Program-made: the position numbers and the translations under genes | Notes under the pieces: generated by a model | What the model was told of the DNA's origin: nothing | What the model saw: only the letters and a program-made list of their open reading frames with translations | The model's database searches: none | Assembly: GCA_937870605.1 (NCBI GenBank) | Contig: CALMZW010000393.1 | Coordinates: forward strand, 1 to 7,366 | Source: an uncultured Synergistaceae bacterium | Lineage (GTDB): Bacteria; Synergistota; Synergistia; Synergistales; Aminobacteriaceae | Reading direction: 5' to 3' | Length of the DNA: 7,366 nt | Part shown: positions 1 to 6,809 of the stretch, piece after piece | Layout of the letters: every line of letters starts with the position of its first letter | Position numbering within the stretch: the stretch's first letter is position 1

Positions 1-1458
1 GACCTCGAACGGGACCTGAAAGGGACCGACGGGGTTGCATTCCCGGATCGTGACGTTTTTCTCGCCGAATTCCGCCTCGAGATCGCGGTCTCGGTCCGAC
101 CGGTGCAGATCGAGGATGTATCCGCCCACGGCGAGCGCGGAGGGCAGTTCCCGGTTGCCCCGGCCGTCCCTGTAGCTCTCCGAGTTCCAGCGGACGTCTT
201 TCGCGGTGAGCGTCAGCAGTCCCGCGATGCGTCGCCCTTCGCGGACATAGGGGCGCGGCGGGAAGAAGCGCAGCAGATCGTGATACTCCCGCGGAATATC
301 GAGGAGGTTGACCGTGACCGGTTCGTCGCCGTATTCGCCGTACTCGTCGTCGGCAAGCCCCCACTGCCATTCCTGGAGTTCGTCCCGGAGGTAGTACAGG
401 AAATGGACGGTTTTCAGCAACGCCGCCGTATCGATCTTCCGGCGAAACTCGGGATCCTCGATGTACCGGATGGGCAGGCCGCCCTCGGGGTCCGACATTC
501 CGGGGAAGTCGTTGGCCCAGTTCACGCAGGTCTTCGTGATTCGTGCCCAGGAGTTGGGACTCGACGCATCGTAGTTTTCGGGATTCGACGAGTCGGGGAG
601 CCCCCGGTACGCGTTGTGCGCCGAAAAGACGACGGGAAGGCGGATCGGGTACTCCCCCTTGAACCCGTTGCCCTGCCGGACGACAACACGCCGGAATTCC
701 CGGCGCGACTCCTCGTACCCGGCCGGAGGCGTCGAAACGCGCAGCCGCGGCGGAACTCCGCCGGGATACTTCTTGATGACCGCAACGTAGGTGATGTCCT
801 GAATCCGGGCGGTCTCGTCCATCGCGTCGCTCGTCGCGCGGCCGATCCGGTAGCGCGCGCCGGCCTTCGCGAGGACGTCCCCGTATTCCGTTGCGTCCAC
901 GACGACATACGCCGCGAGCGTGACGCGCGAGCCTCCGGTTTCGACCACAACCCCGGAAACCCGGTCGTCCTTCGCAAGAACGTCGCGGAACCGGGCGCGC
1001 AGGAAGAGATCGAGCACCGGCAGCGATCCGTCGGCCAACGTCTTTTTCCGGAGATCGCCGATCATTTCCTTCAGGATCCGGTGTCCGACCCCCGGCTCGA
1101 AAGCGATGGAGTTTCCGTTCCAGTAGCAGGTCCCAACGGACTTGTCCTTCATGAAGTAGTGATACCGCAGGCGTTCGACGAATTCTCCGTACAGGCCCGA
1201 GATGTTGCCGCTCAGGTCGTCCATCGTGGAGACGCCCGCCGCGGTCATCTGCCCGCCGATCCAGCCCGATTCCTCCACAAGAGCGACCCGGGCGCCCATC
1301 CGGGCCGCCTGCATCGCCGCGGCTGCGCCTCCGGTTCCTGCGCCCATCACGACTACGTCGTACTCGTGGCGTTCCTCCGCCGTGACCGCCGCCGTTCCAG
1401 GAAACGACAGCAACAACGCCAACAGGAGCGAATATCCGTGGAATCTTCTTCGGTTCAT
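1..1458 (-). CDS. Exported FAD-dependent oxidoreductase (FAD_oxidored-like), C-terminus cut by window edge
   Basis: The frame is open from an ATG at 1458 to the window edge, giving 486 codons with no stop, so the C-terminus is missing. Residues 1-27 form a signal peptide: a basic start (MNRRRF), a Leu-rich core and a likely cleavage after VTA. The RRRF start resembles a twin-arginine motif, which would suit export of a folded flavoprotein. From residue 34 comes a dinucleotide-binding beta-alpha-beta unit, DVVVMGAGTGG (GxGxxG at 39-44), with the acidic end of strand 2 at VEE (61-63), followed by GWIGGQMTAAG, typical of FAD-dependent oxidoreductases of the PF12831 type. A later VVVDATEYGD stretch matches the second conserved FAD-contact region of such enzymes. 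AAGAGGTG lies 7 nt before the ATG and supports this start. The substrate cannot be told; exported relatives are often annotated only as FAD-dependent oxidoreductase. A strong terminator upstream separates it from the preceding small gene, so it needs its own promoter. The family call is firm, the reaction is not. Confidence 0.88.
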   Translation of the reverse strand, partial: MNRRRFHGYSLLLALLLSFPGTAAVTAEERHEYDVVVMGAGTGGAAAAMQAARMGARVALVEESGWIGGQMTAAGVSTMDDLSGNISGLYGEFVERLRYHYFMKDKSVGTCYWNGNSIAFEPGVGHRILKEMIGDLRKKTLADGSLPVLDLFLRARFRDVLAKDDRVSGVVVETGGSRVTLAAYVVVDATEYGDVLAKAGARYRIGRATSDAMDETARIQDITYVAVIKKYPGGVPPRLRVSTPPAGYEESRREFRRVVVRQGNGFKGEYPIRLPVVFSAHNAYRGLPDSSNPENYDASSPNSWARITKTCVNWANDFPGMSDPEGGLPIRYIEDPEFRRKIDTAALLKTVHFLYYLRDELQEWQWGLADDEYGEYGDEPVTVNLLDIPREYHDLLRFFPPRPYVREGRRIAGLLTLTAKDVRWNSESYRDGRGNRELPSALAVGGYILDLHRSDRDRDLEAEFGEKNVTIRECNPVGPFQVPFEV

Positions 1459-1520
1459 CGACAAGCACCTCTTCGCGGAAGATAGAAACTCTGAAGCCGA
1501 TTCATCGTAATCATCTGCAT

Positions 1521-1549
1521 ATTATGCCATAGACGGATCCCGGACGGCT
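1521..1549 (-). promoter_or_regulatory. Weak candidate promoter for the FAD oxidoreductase gene
   Basis: On the minus strand a -10-like CATAAT (1521-1526) lies about 60 nt before the start at 1458, but the hexamer 17 nt further up (AGCCGT, 1544-1549) is a poor -35. A promoter is expected between the terminator at 1561-1595 and the gene; this is only the best candidate seen. Confidence 0.25.
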
Positions 1550-1560
1550 ACCGGGGGGAG

Positions 1561-1595
1561 AAAAAACCGGACCCTTCCGCAAGGGAAGGGTCCGG
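1561..1595 (-). terminator. Strong intrinsic terminator after the small HhH-like gene
   Basis: Perfect 12-bp stem (1567-1578 with 1584-1595, ccggacccttcc / ggaagggtccgg) around a 5-nt loop. On the minus strand it is followed at once by six T (1561-1566). It begins 20 nt after the stop codon of the 1616-1909 gene and should end that transcript, isolating it from the oxidoreductase. Confidence 0.92.
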
Positions 1596-1615
1596 TACGC
1601 GCGGTTGGAGGGCGG

Positions 1616-1909
1616 TTATTTCTCCGCGGCGGAGAAGAGGACGATGGCTTTCGCCCACTTGTAGAACTTGAGGGCGTCAAGCCCGGGCGCATCTTTCACG
1701 TTGAAGCACGCTCCGAGAACTTCCAGATCCTTGGGGGCGAGTTTCGAACTGTCGAGTCCCGCAAAATCCGCAATGGTCTTGACCTTCATCTTCGCGAGCT
1801 TCTTCGCGTCTTCCTCACTCACTCCGGCGATGGCGTCCACCGGCGCCGCTGCAAGCTCTTTGAATCCCATCGCTTCGTATGCCTTGACAATAGCCTTGTT
1901 GATGTTCAC
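1616..1909 (-). CDS. Small helix-hairpin-helix-like protein of unknown function
   Basis: A 97-residue, Lys- and Ala-rich protein with no signal peptide or membrane segment, so probably cytoplasmic. Residues 24-52 (VDAIAGVSEEDAKKL followed by a K-rich turn and KTIADFAGL) have the spacing of a helix-hairpin-helix / SAM-like unit: small hydrophobic helix, Gly-Val-Ser turn, amphipathic helix, then 'xxTIADFA'. Such units often bind nucleic acid or serve as protein contacts; which applies here is unknown. The start is a GTG at 1909, chosen because AGGAGG (1918-1923) lies 8 nt upstream and no better start follows. It is a single-gene unit with a near-consensus promoter (1954-1982) and a strong terminator (1561-1595), which suggests high and independent expression. 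I do not recognise a named family. Confidence 0.85.
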   Translation of the reverse strand: MNINKAIVKAYEAMGFKELAAAPVDAIAGVSEEDAKKLAKMKVKTIADFAGLDSSKLAPKDLEVLGACFNVKDAPGLDALKFYKWAKAIVLFSAAEK

Positions 1910-1953
1910 AACGAACCCCTCCTCTTCCCGAATGTATAAATCTGAATATCCCC

Positions 1954-1982
1954 ATAGTACAAACGCATGATCGTTCTGTCAA
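1954..1982 (-). promoter_or_regulatory. Sigma70-type promoter of the small HhH-like gene
   Basis: On the minus strand a perfect -35 TTGACA (1977-1982) is followed after exactly 17 nt by TACTAT (1954-1959, 5 of 6 matches to TATAAT). The predicted start near 1947 leaves a 5' UTR of about 38 nt with AGGAGG 8 nt from the GTG start codon. This is the strongest minus-strand promoter in the window. Confidence 0.82.
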
Positions 1983-2026
1983 TTAAAAAGAAAGAGGAAT
2001 AGTCCGCATCATTCATTCTTTCGGAC
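1983..2026 (-). terminator. Possible weak terminator at the end of the ABC operon
   Basis: On the minus strand a short 5-bp stem (gtccg at 2026-2022 with cggac at 2006-2002) has a 15-nt loop holding the stop codon of the transglutaminase-like gene. A T-rich tract (tattcctctttctttttaat) follows down to about 1983. The T-tract is convincing but the stem is short, so termination here may be partial or Rho-assisted. Confidence 0.3.
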
Positions 2027-2602
2027 GATAGAGTCCCGCCGGGTTCGATCCGAGGAGTCCCGCGTGAAGCAGCGCATCATCCACGGTCGACAACACGGAC
2101 GCCTGCGCCTCCGAAAGAAGCGGACGATAGACGAGCTTCGCGAAGCAGTCTCCGATGTACTCGAGATCCTCACCGGACGTTTCCCATCCCCGTTCGTCGA
2201 ACTGCGAGAGTCTGAGCGGGCTGGAATATGCACGAAGCGTCTTCTGCCCGATCGTGTTGAAGTAGAAGTCGAAATAGGACATCGCGAGTTCCCGCAGCGT
2301 CCGGTAGACGGGCTCCCGATAGCGCAGGGTCGTGAAGTTCGATTTCGCGACGGCCCCCCAGCACCCTTCCGACTTGAAGAGCGCGATCACGTGATCGTCG
2401 TCGTTCCATGCCCTGAGGTCCATCAGCAGCGGCGGGAGCCCCAGGACGCGAAGGCGCGACGCCGCGAAGAGCGCGCCTTCGAAGCAGTGCGCGGTCCGCT
2501 CCTCGAACACCCGTCTCGGGGACTTGCACTCTTCCTTCGGATTGTACGGAATGGAGTTCAGGAAGCTCTGGATCTCCCAGGGCGTCCGGAATGCGGGCGA
2601 CG

Positions 2603-2606
<4 letters not shown>
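2013..2606 (-). CDS. Transglutaminase-like (papain-fold) small protein at the end of the ABC operon
   Basis: A 197-residue protein without signal peptide. The ERTAHCFEGALFAA segment puts Cys41 at the start of a helix, as the nucleophile sits in transglutaminase/papain-fold enzymes. DDDHVIALF puts His72 on the following strand, the place of the second catalytic residue. The third residue is less clear; Asn90 in GAVAKSNFTTLRYREP is a candidate. The rest (YRTLRELAMSYFDFYFN, KTLRAYS) resembles uncharacterised bacterial 'transglutaminase domain' proteins. Its ATG overlaps the stop of the ATPase gene (ATGA, 4 nt), so it is probably translationally coupled and made with the importer. A role in processing the imported substrate or a peptide is possible but unsupported; fold-level call moderately sure, function unknown. 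Confidence 0.78.
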
Positions 2607-3705
<1,099 letters not shown>

Positions 3706-3706
<1 letters not shown>

Positions 3707-5373
3707 CAGTTCCGACCACCCTCTCCGGAAATTCTGTTCGTCGCCATGCGCGTCAGGCCCGTCATGAGGGCGGTCGCCCCGAAGACGAGCAGGATGAGCA
3801 CCACGGAGAACGCGCATGCCTGTGCGAACTGCAGCTCCGTCATGCATTCGAGGATCCGGGTCGTGAGCAGGCTCCACCGGACGGACACGAGGAAGATCGT
3901 CGCGCTGATGGCCGTCATCGAGTGGATGAACAGGTAGCGCATTCCCATGAGCACCGCCGGAACGATCAGCGGGACCGTCACCCGGAAGAAGGTTCGCGCC
4001 GATCCGGCCCCGAGGCTCGCCGAGGCCTCCTCGATGGATGGATCGATCTGGTGGAGCGACGCGATCACCGCCCGGATGCCCGCCGCGTGATAGCGGAACA
4101 TATAGGCCGCCACGAGGATCGTCATCGTCCCCGTGAGAAGGATCGGACGTTCGTTGAACGCGATCACGTAGGCGATTCCGACGACCGTCCCGGGAAGCGC
4201 GTAGTTCAGCATGGAGATGAACTCCATGGCCCGCGTCCCGAAGACTTTCTTCCGCTGCGCGACGAAGCCCACGACGACGGCGAGGAGCCCCCCCAGCGGC
4301 GTCGCGACCGCCGCGATGAGGAGCGTATCGGTGATGGCCTTGCGACCGTGCGTGAACACGTAGCGGAAGTTATCCGCCGTGAGCGAGTTGTCCACGCCCC
4401 AGACCTTCACGACCGCCCCCAGGAGGATGATGGAATACAGGTACAGGATGAACGCCGTCACGAGAAAGCACGTCCCGAGCACGAACGCTTCGGCGAATCT
4501 TCCGCCGCTTTTGAACGACGATCGGCTCCCGGTCTTGCCGGAGATGGTGACGTAATTCTTCCGTCCGACCCAGAAACGCTGGAGGAAGAACACTGCGACG
4601 GCGGGGATCAGGAGCAGGAAGGAGAGCGCCGCGCCGCCGCGAAGGTCGTAGAGCCCGGTGATCTGGAGGTACGCCTGCGTTGGCAGCACCGGGAAGCTGT
4701 GGCCCGCGAGAACGAGCGGCGTCGCGAAATCGGCCAGTGAACTCGCGAAGAGCAGCAGCAGCGAGTTCGCGACCCCGGGGATCGACAGCGGCAGCGTCAC
4801 GGTGCGGAAGACCCGCCCTGGGGAGGCCCCGAGGGACAGCCCCGCGTCCTCGAGGTTCGGACCGATGGCCGACAGGACGGCCGCGAGCGTCAGGAAGGAA
4901 ACGGGGAAGTAGGTGAGCGTCTCGGAGAGCCACGTCCCCCAGAAGCCGTAGAAGTTGAAGTTCCCGAGGCCCAGAAGCTTCAGCAGAATGCCGTTCGGCC
5001 CGAGCGAGAGCGTGAGCGCGATGCTGCTCGTGAAGGGGGGCGAGATCAGCGGCAGCGTCGTCACCGCTCCGAGCGTCCACTTGAGCCAGGAGGGCAGCGG
5101 GAGGCGCGTGACGGCGAAGGCGTAGACGTATCCCAGAAACGTTCCCGCGACGGAAACGGTCGTCGCGAGCCAGAGGCTGTTCACGAACGCCTGCCGGTCG
5201 AACCAGTTGTTCAGAACGGTCGCCAGGTTCGCGAACGACCACTGCCCGTTCACCAGAAACGTGGCGAGAAAAAGCCGAAAGAGCGGGTAGAGCACGAAAA
5301 GCGCCAGAGAAAGCCAGATGGTTGCCAGGACGGGAAGCAGCGCGGGGTCCCGTTTCAGAGGGGATGCGGACAT
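3706..5373 (-). CDS. ABC importer permease with two fused transmembrane domains, FbpB/AfuB type
   Basis: A 555-residue inner-membrane protein with about twelve hydrophobic segments in two homologous halves, the FbpB-style layout in which one chain supplies both membrane domains. Each half has its EAA coupling loop for the ATPase: LEDAGLSLGASPGRVFR (from 174) and IEEASASLGAGSARTFFR (from 447), both followed by a T(L/V)PL run. A soluble linker with KTGSRSSFKSGGRF (280-293) joins the halves. DFATPLVL in half 1 and TAISATIFLVS in half 2 are at places usual for the iron/2-aminoethylphosphonate-type branch. The ATG at 5373 is preceded by AAGGAGT (5382-5388) at 8 nt. Its stop overlaps the ATPase start by 1 nt. 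Transport class is firm; the substrate cannot be read from the permease. Confidence 0.94.
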
Positions 5374-5394
5374 GGCGTCAGACTCCTTGGACGT

Positions 5395-5422
5395 CCCCGG
5401 CCGGAGTCGCCTCCGGCCGGGG
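5395..5422 (-). promoter_or_regulatory. GC-rich intercistronic hairpin between binding protein and permease genes
   Basis: A perfect 12-bp inverted repeat (ccccggccggag 5395-5406 with ctccggccgggg 5411-5422) with a tcgc tetraloop lies in the 79-nt gap between the binding-protein stop and the permease start. On the minus strand it is not followed by a T-run, so it is unlikely to be a full terminator. A stem here can block 3' exonucleases or cause partial termination and so raise binding protein over permease, as known for malE-malF. The permease ribosome site (5382-5388) lies just after the stem. Confidence 0.75.
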
Positions 5423-5452
5423 GAAGATCGCGGTTCTGTTCGGGAACGGACG

Positions 5453-6451
5453 CTAGCGGATCACTTCGTTGATCCAGCGATCGACGTACGCCTTCCGGTT
5501 TGCGCCCTTCCACGCCACATCGGTTTCGAACAGCTTCACCTTCGACACGTCGAGCGCGGGGTTCGTCACGGCGACATCCGTCCGCGTCGGGATGTAGTTG
5601 ATCTTCTTGTCCACGATGAGCTGCGCGAACGCCTTCGACGCGGCCCAGTCGACGAACTTCTTCGCGCTTTCCATGTTCTTCGCGCCCTTCAGAACACCGG
5701 TCGCCTCGATCCCGAACGTGACGCCCTCCTTCGGGTAGCTGATCACGACGTTGTGCCCCTGCTGCTGGATCTCGAGCGCGTCGACGATGTAGAAGATGCC
5801 GCTCGCGGCCTGCCCCGTCGCGATCGGCATCGCGCCGCCCGCGCCGCTCTTGGTGTACATCTGGACGTTCTGGTGCAGCTTTTTCTGGTAGTCGAACGCC
5901 CCGTCCTCGCCGAACACCTTCACGAGCGTGTAGATCCGCTCCGTGGCGGTGCCGGACGTCCGGGCGTCGGCCATCTGAAGGCCGTTTTTGTACGCGGGAT
6001 CGAGAAGGTCGTTCCACGACTGCGGCGCGGCGAGCCCCTTGTCCTTCAGGAACGTGTTGTTCGTGAGGAAGACGAGCGGGATGACGCCGATTCCGGTCCA
6101 GAAGTTCTGCGGCGAGCGGAACTGCGCGGGAATATCATCCGCTCCGGCGGGCTTGTACGCCTCGAAGACGTTTTCCTTGATCCCCGCCTCGTAGGTGTCG
6201 GCGGGACCGCCGAGGATCACGTCCACCTGCGGGTTGTTCTTCTCCGCGACGACCCGGGCGAGCGCCTCGCCCGACGAGAAGCGCATGAAATTCACCTTGA
6301 TCCCCGTCGCGGCGGTGAACGCCTCGAACACCTGGGACGCATACTTCTCGGGCATGATGGTATAGGCGTTCAGTTCGGCCGCGGACGCGCCGGAAACCAT
6401 GAACGCCGCCAGGAGCAACGCGATGACGATGACACGGAACCTGGACAACAC
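5453..6451 (-). CDS. Periplasmic substrate-binding protein, FbpA/AfuA (COG1840-like) family
   Basis: A 332-residue secreted binding protein for the importer encoded downstream. Residues 1-24 are a Sec signal peptide (MLSRFR, hydrophobic core, cleavage after GASA), giving a mature protein beginning AELNAYTIMPEKYASQ. VDVILGGPADTYEAG (77-90), SWNDLLDPAYKNGLQMAD, a TSGTATERIY turn and GVTFGIEATGVLKGAKN are typical of class-II binding proteins of the ferric / 2-aminoethylphosphonate branch. The Tyr-Tyr pair that binds Fe(III) in classical FbpA is not seen; the matching place reads GIFYIVDAL (218-226), so iron as ligand is doubtful. The start is a GTG at 6451, chosen because AAGGGGAG (6458-6465) lies 6 nt upstream and the signal peptide then begins properly; a TTG one codon on is the alternative. 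The frame stays open far upstream, but that stretch is promoter and opposite-strand gene. Confidence 0.92.
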   Translation of the reverse strand: MLSRFRVIVIALLLAAFMVSGASAAELNAYTIMPEKYASQVFEAFTAATGIKVNFMRFSSGEALARVVAEKNNPQVDVILGGPADTYEAGIKENVFEAYKPAGADDIPAQFRSPQNFWTGIGVIPLVFLTNNTFLKDKGLAAPQSWNDLLDPAYKNGLQMADARTSGTATERIYTLVKVFGEDGAFDYQKKLHQNVQMYTKSGAGGAMPIATGQAASGIFYIVDALEIQQQGHNVVISYPKEGVTFGIEATGVLKGAKNMESAKKFVDWAASKAFAQLIVDKKINYIPTRTDVAVTNPALDVSKVKLFETDVAWKGANRKAYVDRWINEVIR

Positions 6452-6475
6452 TTCGATCTCCCCTTTCGCCGGATC

Positions 6476-6492
6476 GGCGCGCCGGGCGCGCC
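6476..6492 (-). promoter_or_regulatory. GC stem-loop in the 5' UTR of the ABC operon
   Basis: GGCGCGCC occurs twice, at 6476-6483 and 6485-6492, one base apart. As RNA it can fold as a 6-bp stem (ggcgcg / cgcgcc) with a 5-nt loop, ending 11 nt before the ribosome site of the binding-protein gene. It may affect mRNA stability or translation; no known riboswitch is recognised. Confidence 0.4.
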
Positions 6493-6508
6493 GTAACGTT
6501 TTCGTCAC
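6493..6508 (-). promoter_or_regulatory. Imperfect palindrome, possible operator of the ABC operon
   Basis: Gtaacg-tttt-cgtcac is a 16-nt inverted repeat with 5 of 6 half-site pairs matching. It lies directly after the -10 box (6509-6514) and over the predicted start point near 6502, where a bound repressor would block transcription. No regulator family is recognised from the site and no regulator gene is in the window. Confidence 0.4.
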
Positions 6509-6537
6509 ATTATCGTCCGTAGGCCGACATTCCGCAA
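6509..6537 (-). promoter_or_regulatory. Promoter of the ABC operon
   Basis: On the minus strand GATAAT (6509-6514, 5 of 6 to consensus) lies 17 nt after TTGCGG (6532-6537, the TTG half matches). The predicted start near 6502 gives a 5' UTR of about 50 nt before the GTG at 6451. It stands back to back with the plus-strand promoter at 6552-6581. Confidence 0.6.
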
Positions 6538-6551
6538 GAAAAATCCAAGGC

Positions 6552-6581
6552 TTGACAGACGGGGCGCGCATCTGATATACA
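6552..6581 (+). promoter_or_regulatory. Promoter of the Trp-leader and ligase transcript
   Basis: A perfect -35 TTGACA (6552-6557) is followed after 18 nt by TATACA (6576-6581), preceded by TGA so that it forms an extended -10. The predicted start is near 6589, giving a leader of about 220 nt before the ligase start codon. It should be a strong promoter, as usual where control is by attenuation. Confidence 0.8.
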
Positions 6582-6619
6582 CTGCTCCAATACTCGAACG
6601 ACACGGGAGCGATCGTCTC

Positions 6620-6676
6620 ATGACGGAACGAACCGGACGCATTCAGGTCAACCTTTGCTGGTGGCGGCGCCTCTAG
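6620..6676 (+). CDS. Trp leader peptide, 18 residues
   Basis: ATG at 6620 to TAG at 6674-6676 encodes MTERTGRIQVNLCWWRRL. The tandem TGG TGG codons at 6659-6664 overlap the 5' arm of the first hairpin, so ribosome position sets RNA folding: stalled at Trp it opens segment 1, at the stop codon it covers segment 2. GGGAG (6605-6609) at 10 nt is an adequate ribosome site. The peptide is a sensor of charged tRNA-Trp and probably has no function of its own. Peptides ending in W-W-R are known in trp leaders of other bacteria. Confidence 0.85.
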   Translation: MTERTGRIQVNLCWWRRL

Positions 6677-6703
6677 AGCCGCCGCCACGGGCGTTGCATC
6701 GCG

Positions 6704-6742
6704 GGCCGTGGAGGTGGGAAAACCCCCTTCACGGCCTTTTTT
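6704..6742 (+). terminator. Attenuator terminator 1 (segments 3:4)
   Basis: GGCCGTG (6704-6710) pairs with CACGGCC (6730-6736), then G-U, A-U, two G-C, a bulged U (6715) and three more G-C, closing an AAAA loop (6719-6722): 14 bp in all, followed by six T (6737-6742). It shares 6706-6711 with the 2:3 antiterminator, so the two cannot coexist. Confidence 0.92.
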
Positions 6743-6766
6743 GTACCCTGCCATACGGGATACGAA

Positions 6767-6796
6767 GGGGCCGCGACAAGCGGCCCCTATTTTTTT
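6767..6796 (+). terminator. Attenuator terminator 2 (segments 5:6), abutting the ligase ribosome site
   Basis: A perfect 8-bp GC stem GGGGCCGC (6767-6774) / GCGGCCCC (6780-6787) with a GACAA loop is followed by TATTTTTTT (6788-6796). The T-run ends exactly at the GGAGG ribosome site (6797-6801) of the ligase gene. Its 5' arm can instead pair with the 3' arm and T-run of terminator 1, which would make it conditional. Confidence 0.85.
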
Positions 6797-6809
6797 GGAG
6801 GTGAACTTC

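Larger units (their letters stand above)
6589..6796 (+). promoter_or_regulatory. Tryptophan-type attenuator leader with two chained terminators
   Basis: The leader RNA holds a short Trp-rich reading frame (6620-6676) and six pairing segments. 1:2 is 6661-6669 with 6680-6688 (9 bp, starting within the Trp codons). 2:3 is 6685-6690 with 6706-6711, extended by 6691-6693 with 6700-6702, and excludes both 1:2 and 3:4. 3:4 is the first terminator (6704-6742). Segment 4 with its T-run (6732-6741) can also pair over 10 bp (three G-U) with segment 5 (6764-6773), capped by a small hairpin 6743-6748/6757-6763; this 4:5 fold excludes the second terminator 5:6 (6767-6787). By the known trp logic, a ribosome stalled at the Trp codons frees 2:3 and lets RNA polymerase pass. 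The chained 4:5 switch is my inference from base pairing. Confidence 0.85.

Noticed and set aside
103..1485. Long plus-strand open frame of 460 codons
   Set aside because: It is the antisense shadow of the FAD oxidoreductase, whose minus-strand frame has a signal peptide, GxGxxG motif and ribosome site; the plus-strand translation is Arg/Pro-rich without any domain.
1516..1532. Sigma54 promoter TGGCA...TGCA before the FAD oxidoreductase
   Set aside because: The GG and GC elements are separated by 8 nt rather than the required 10, so the match is not functional by the known rule.
6743..6766. Guanidine-II (mini-ykkC) riboswitch because of two ACGR tetranucleotides (6755-6758 and 6762-6765)
   Set aside because: Neither tetranucleotide is closed by a stem as the motif requires; the sequence is better explained by the small hairpin 6743-6763 and the 4:5 pairing.
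6589..6809. T-box (tRNA-sensing) leader
   Set aside because: No T-box consensus (AGGGTGGNACCGCG-like) or specifier-loop layout is seen, while a ribosome site, start codon, tandem Trp codons and stop codon support ribosome-mediated attenuation.
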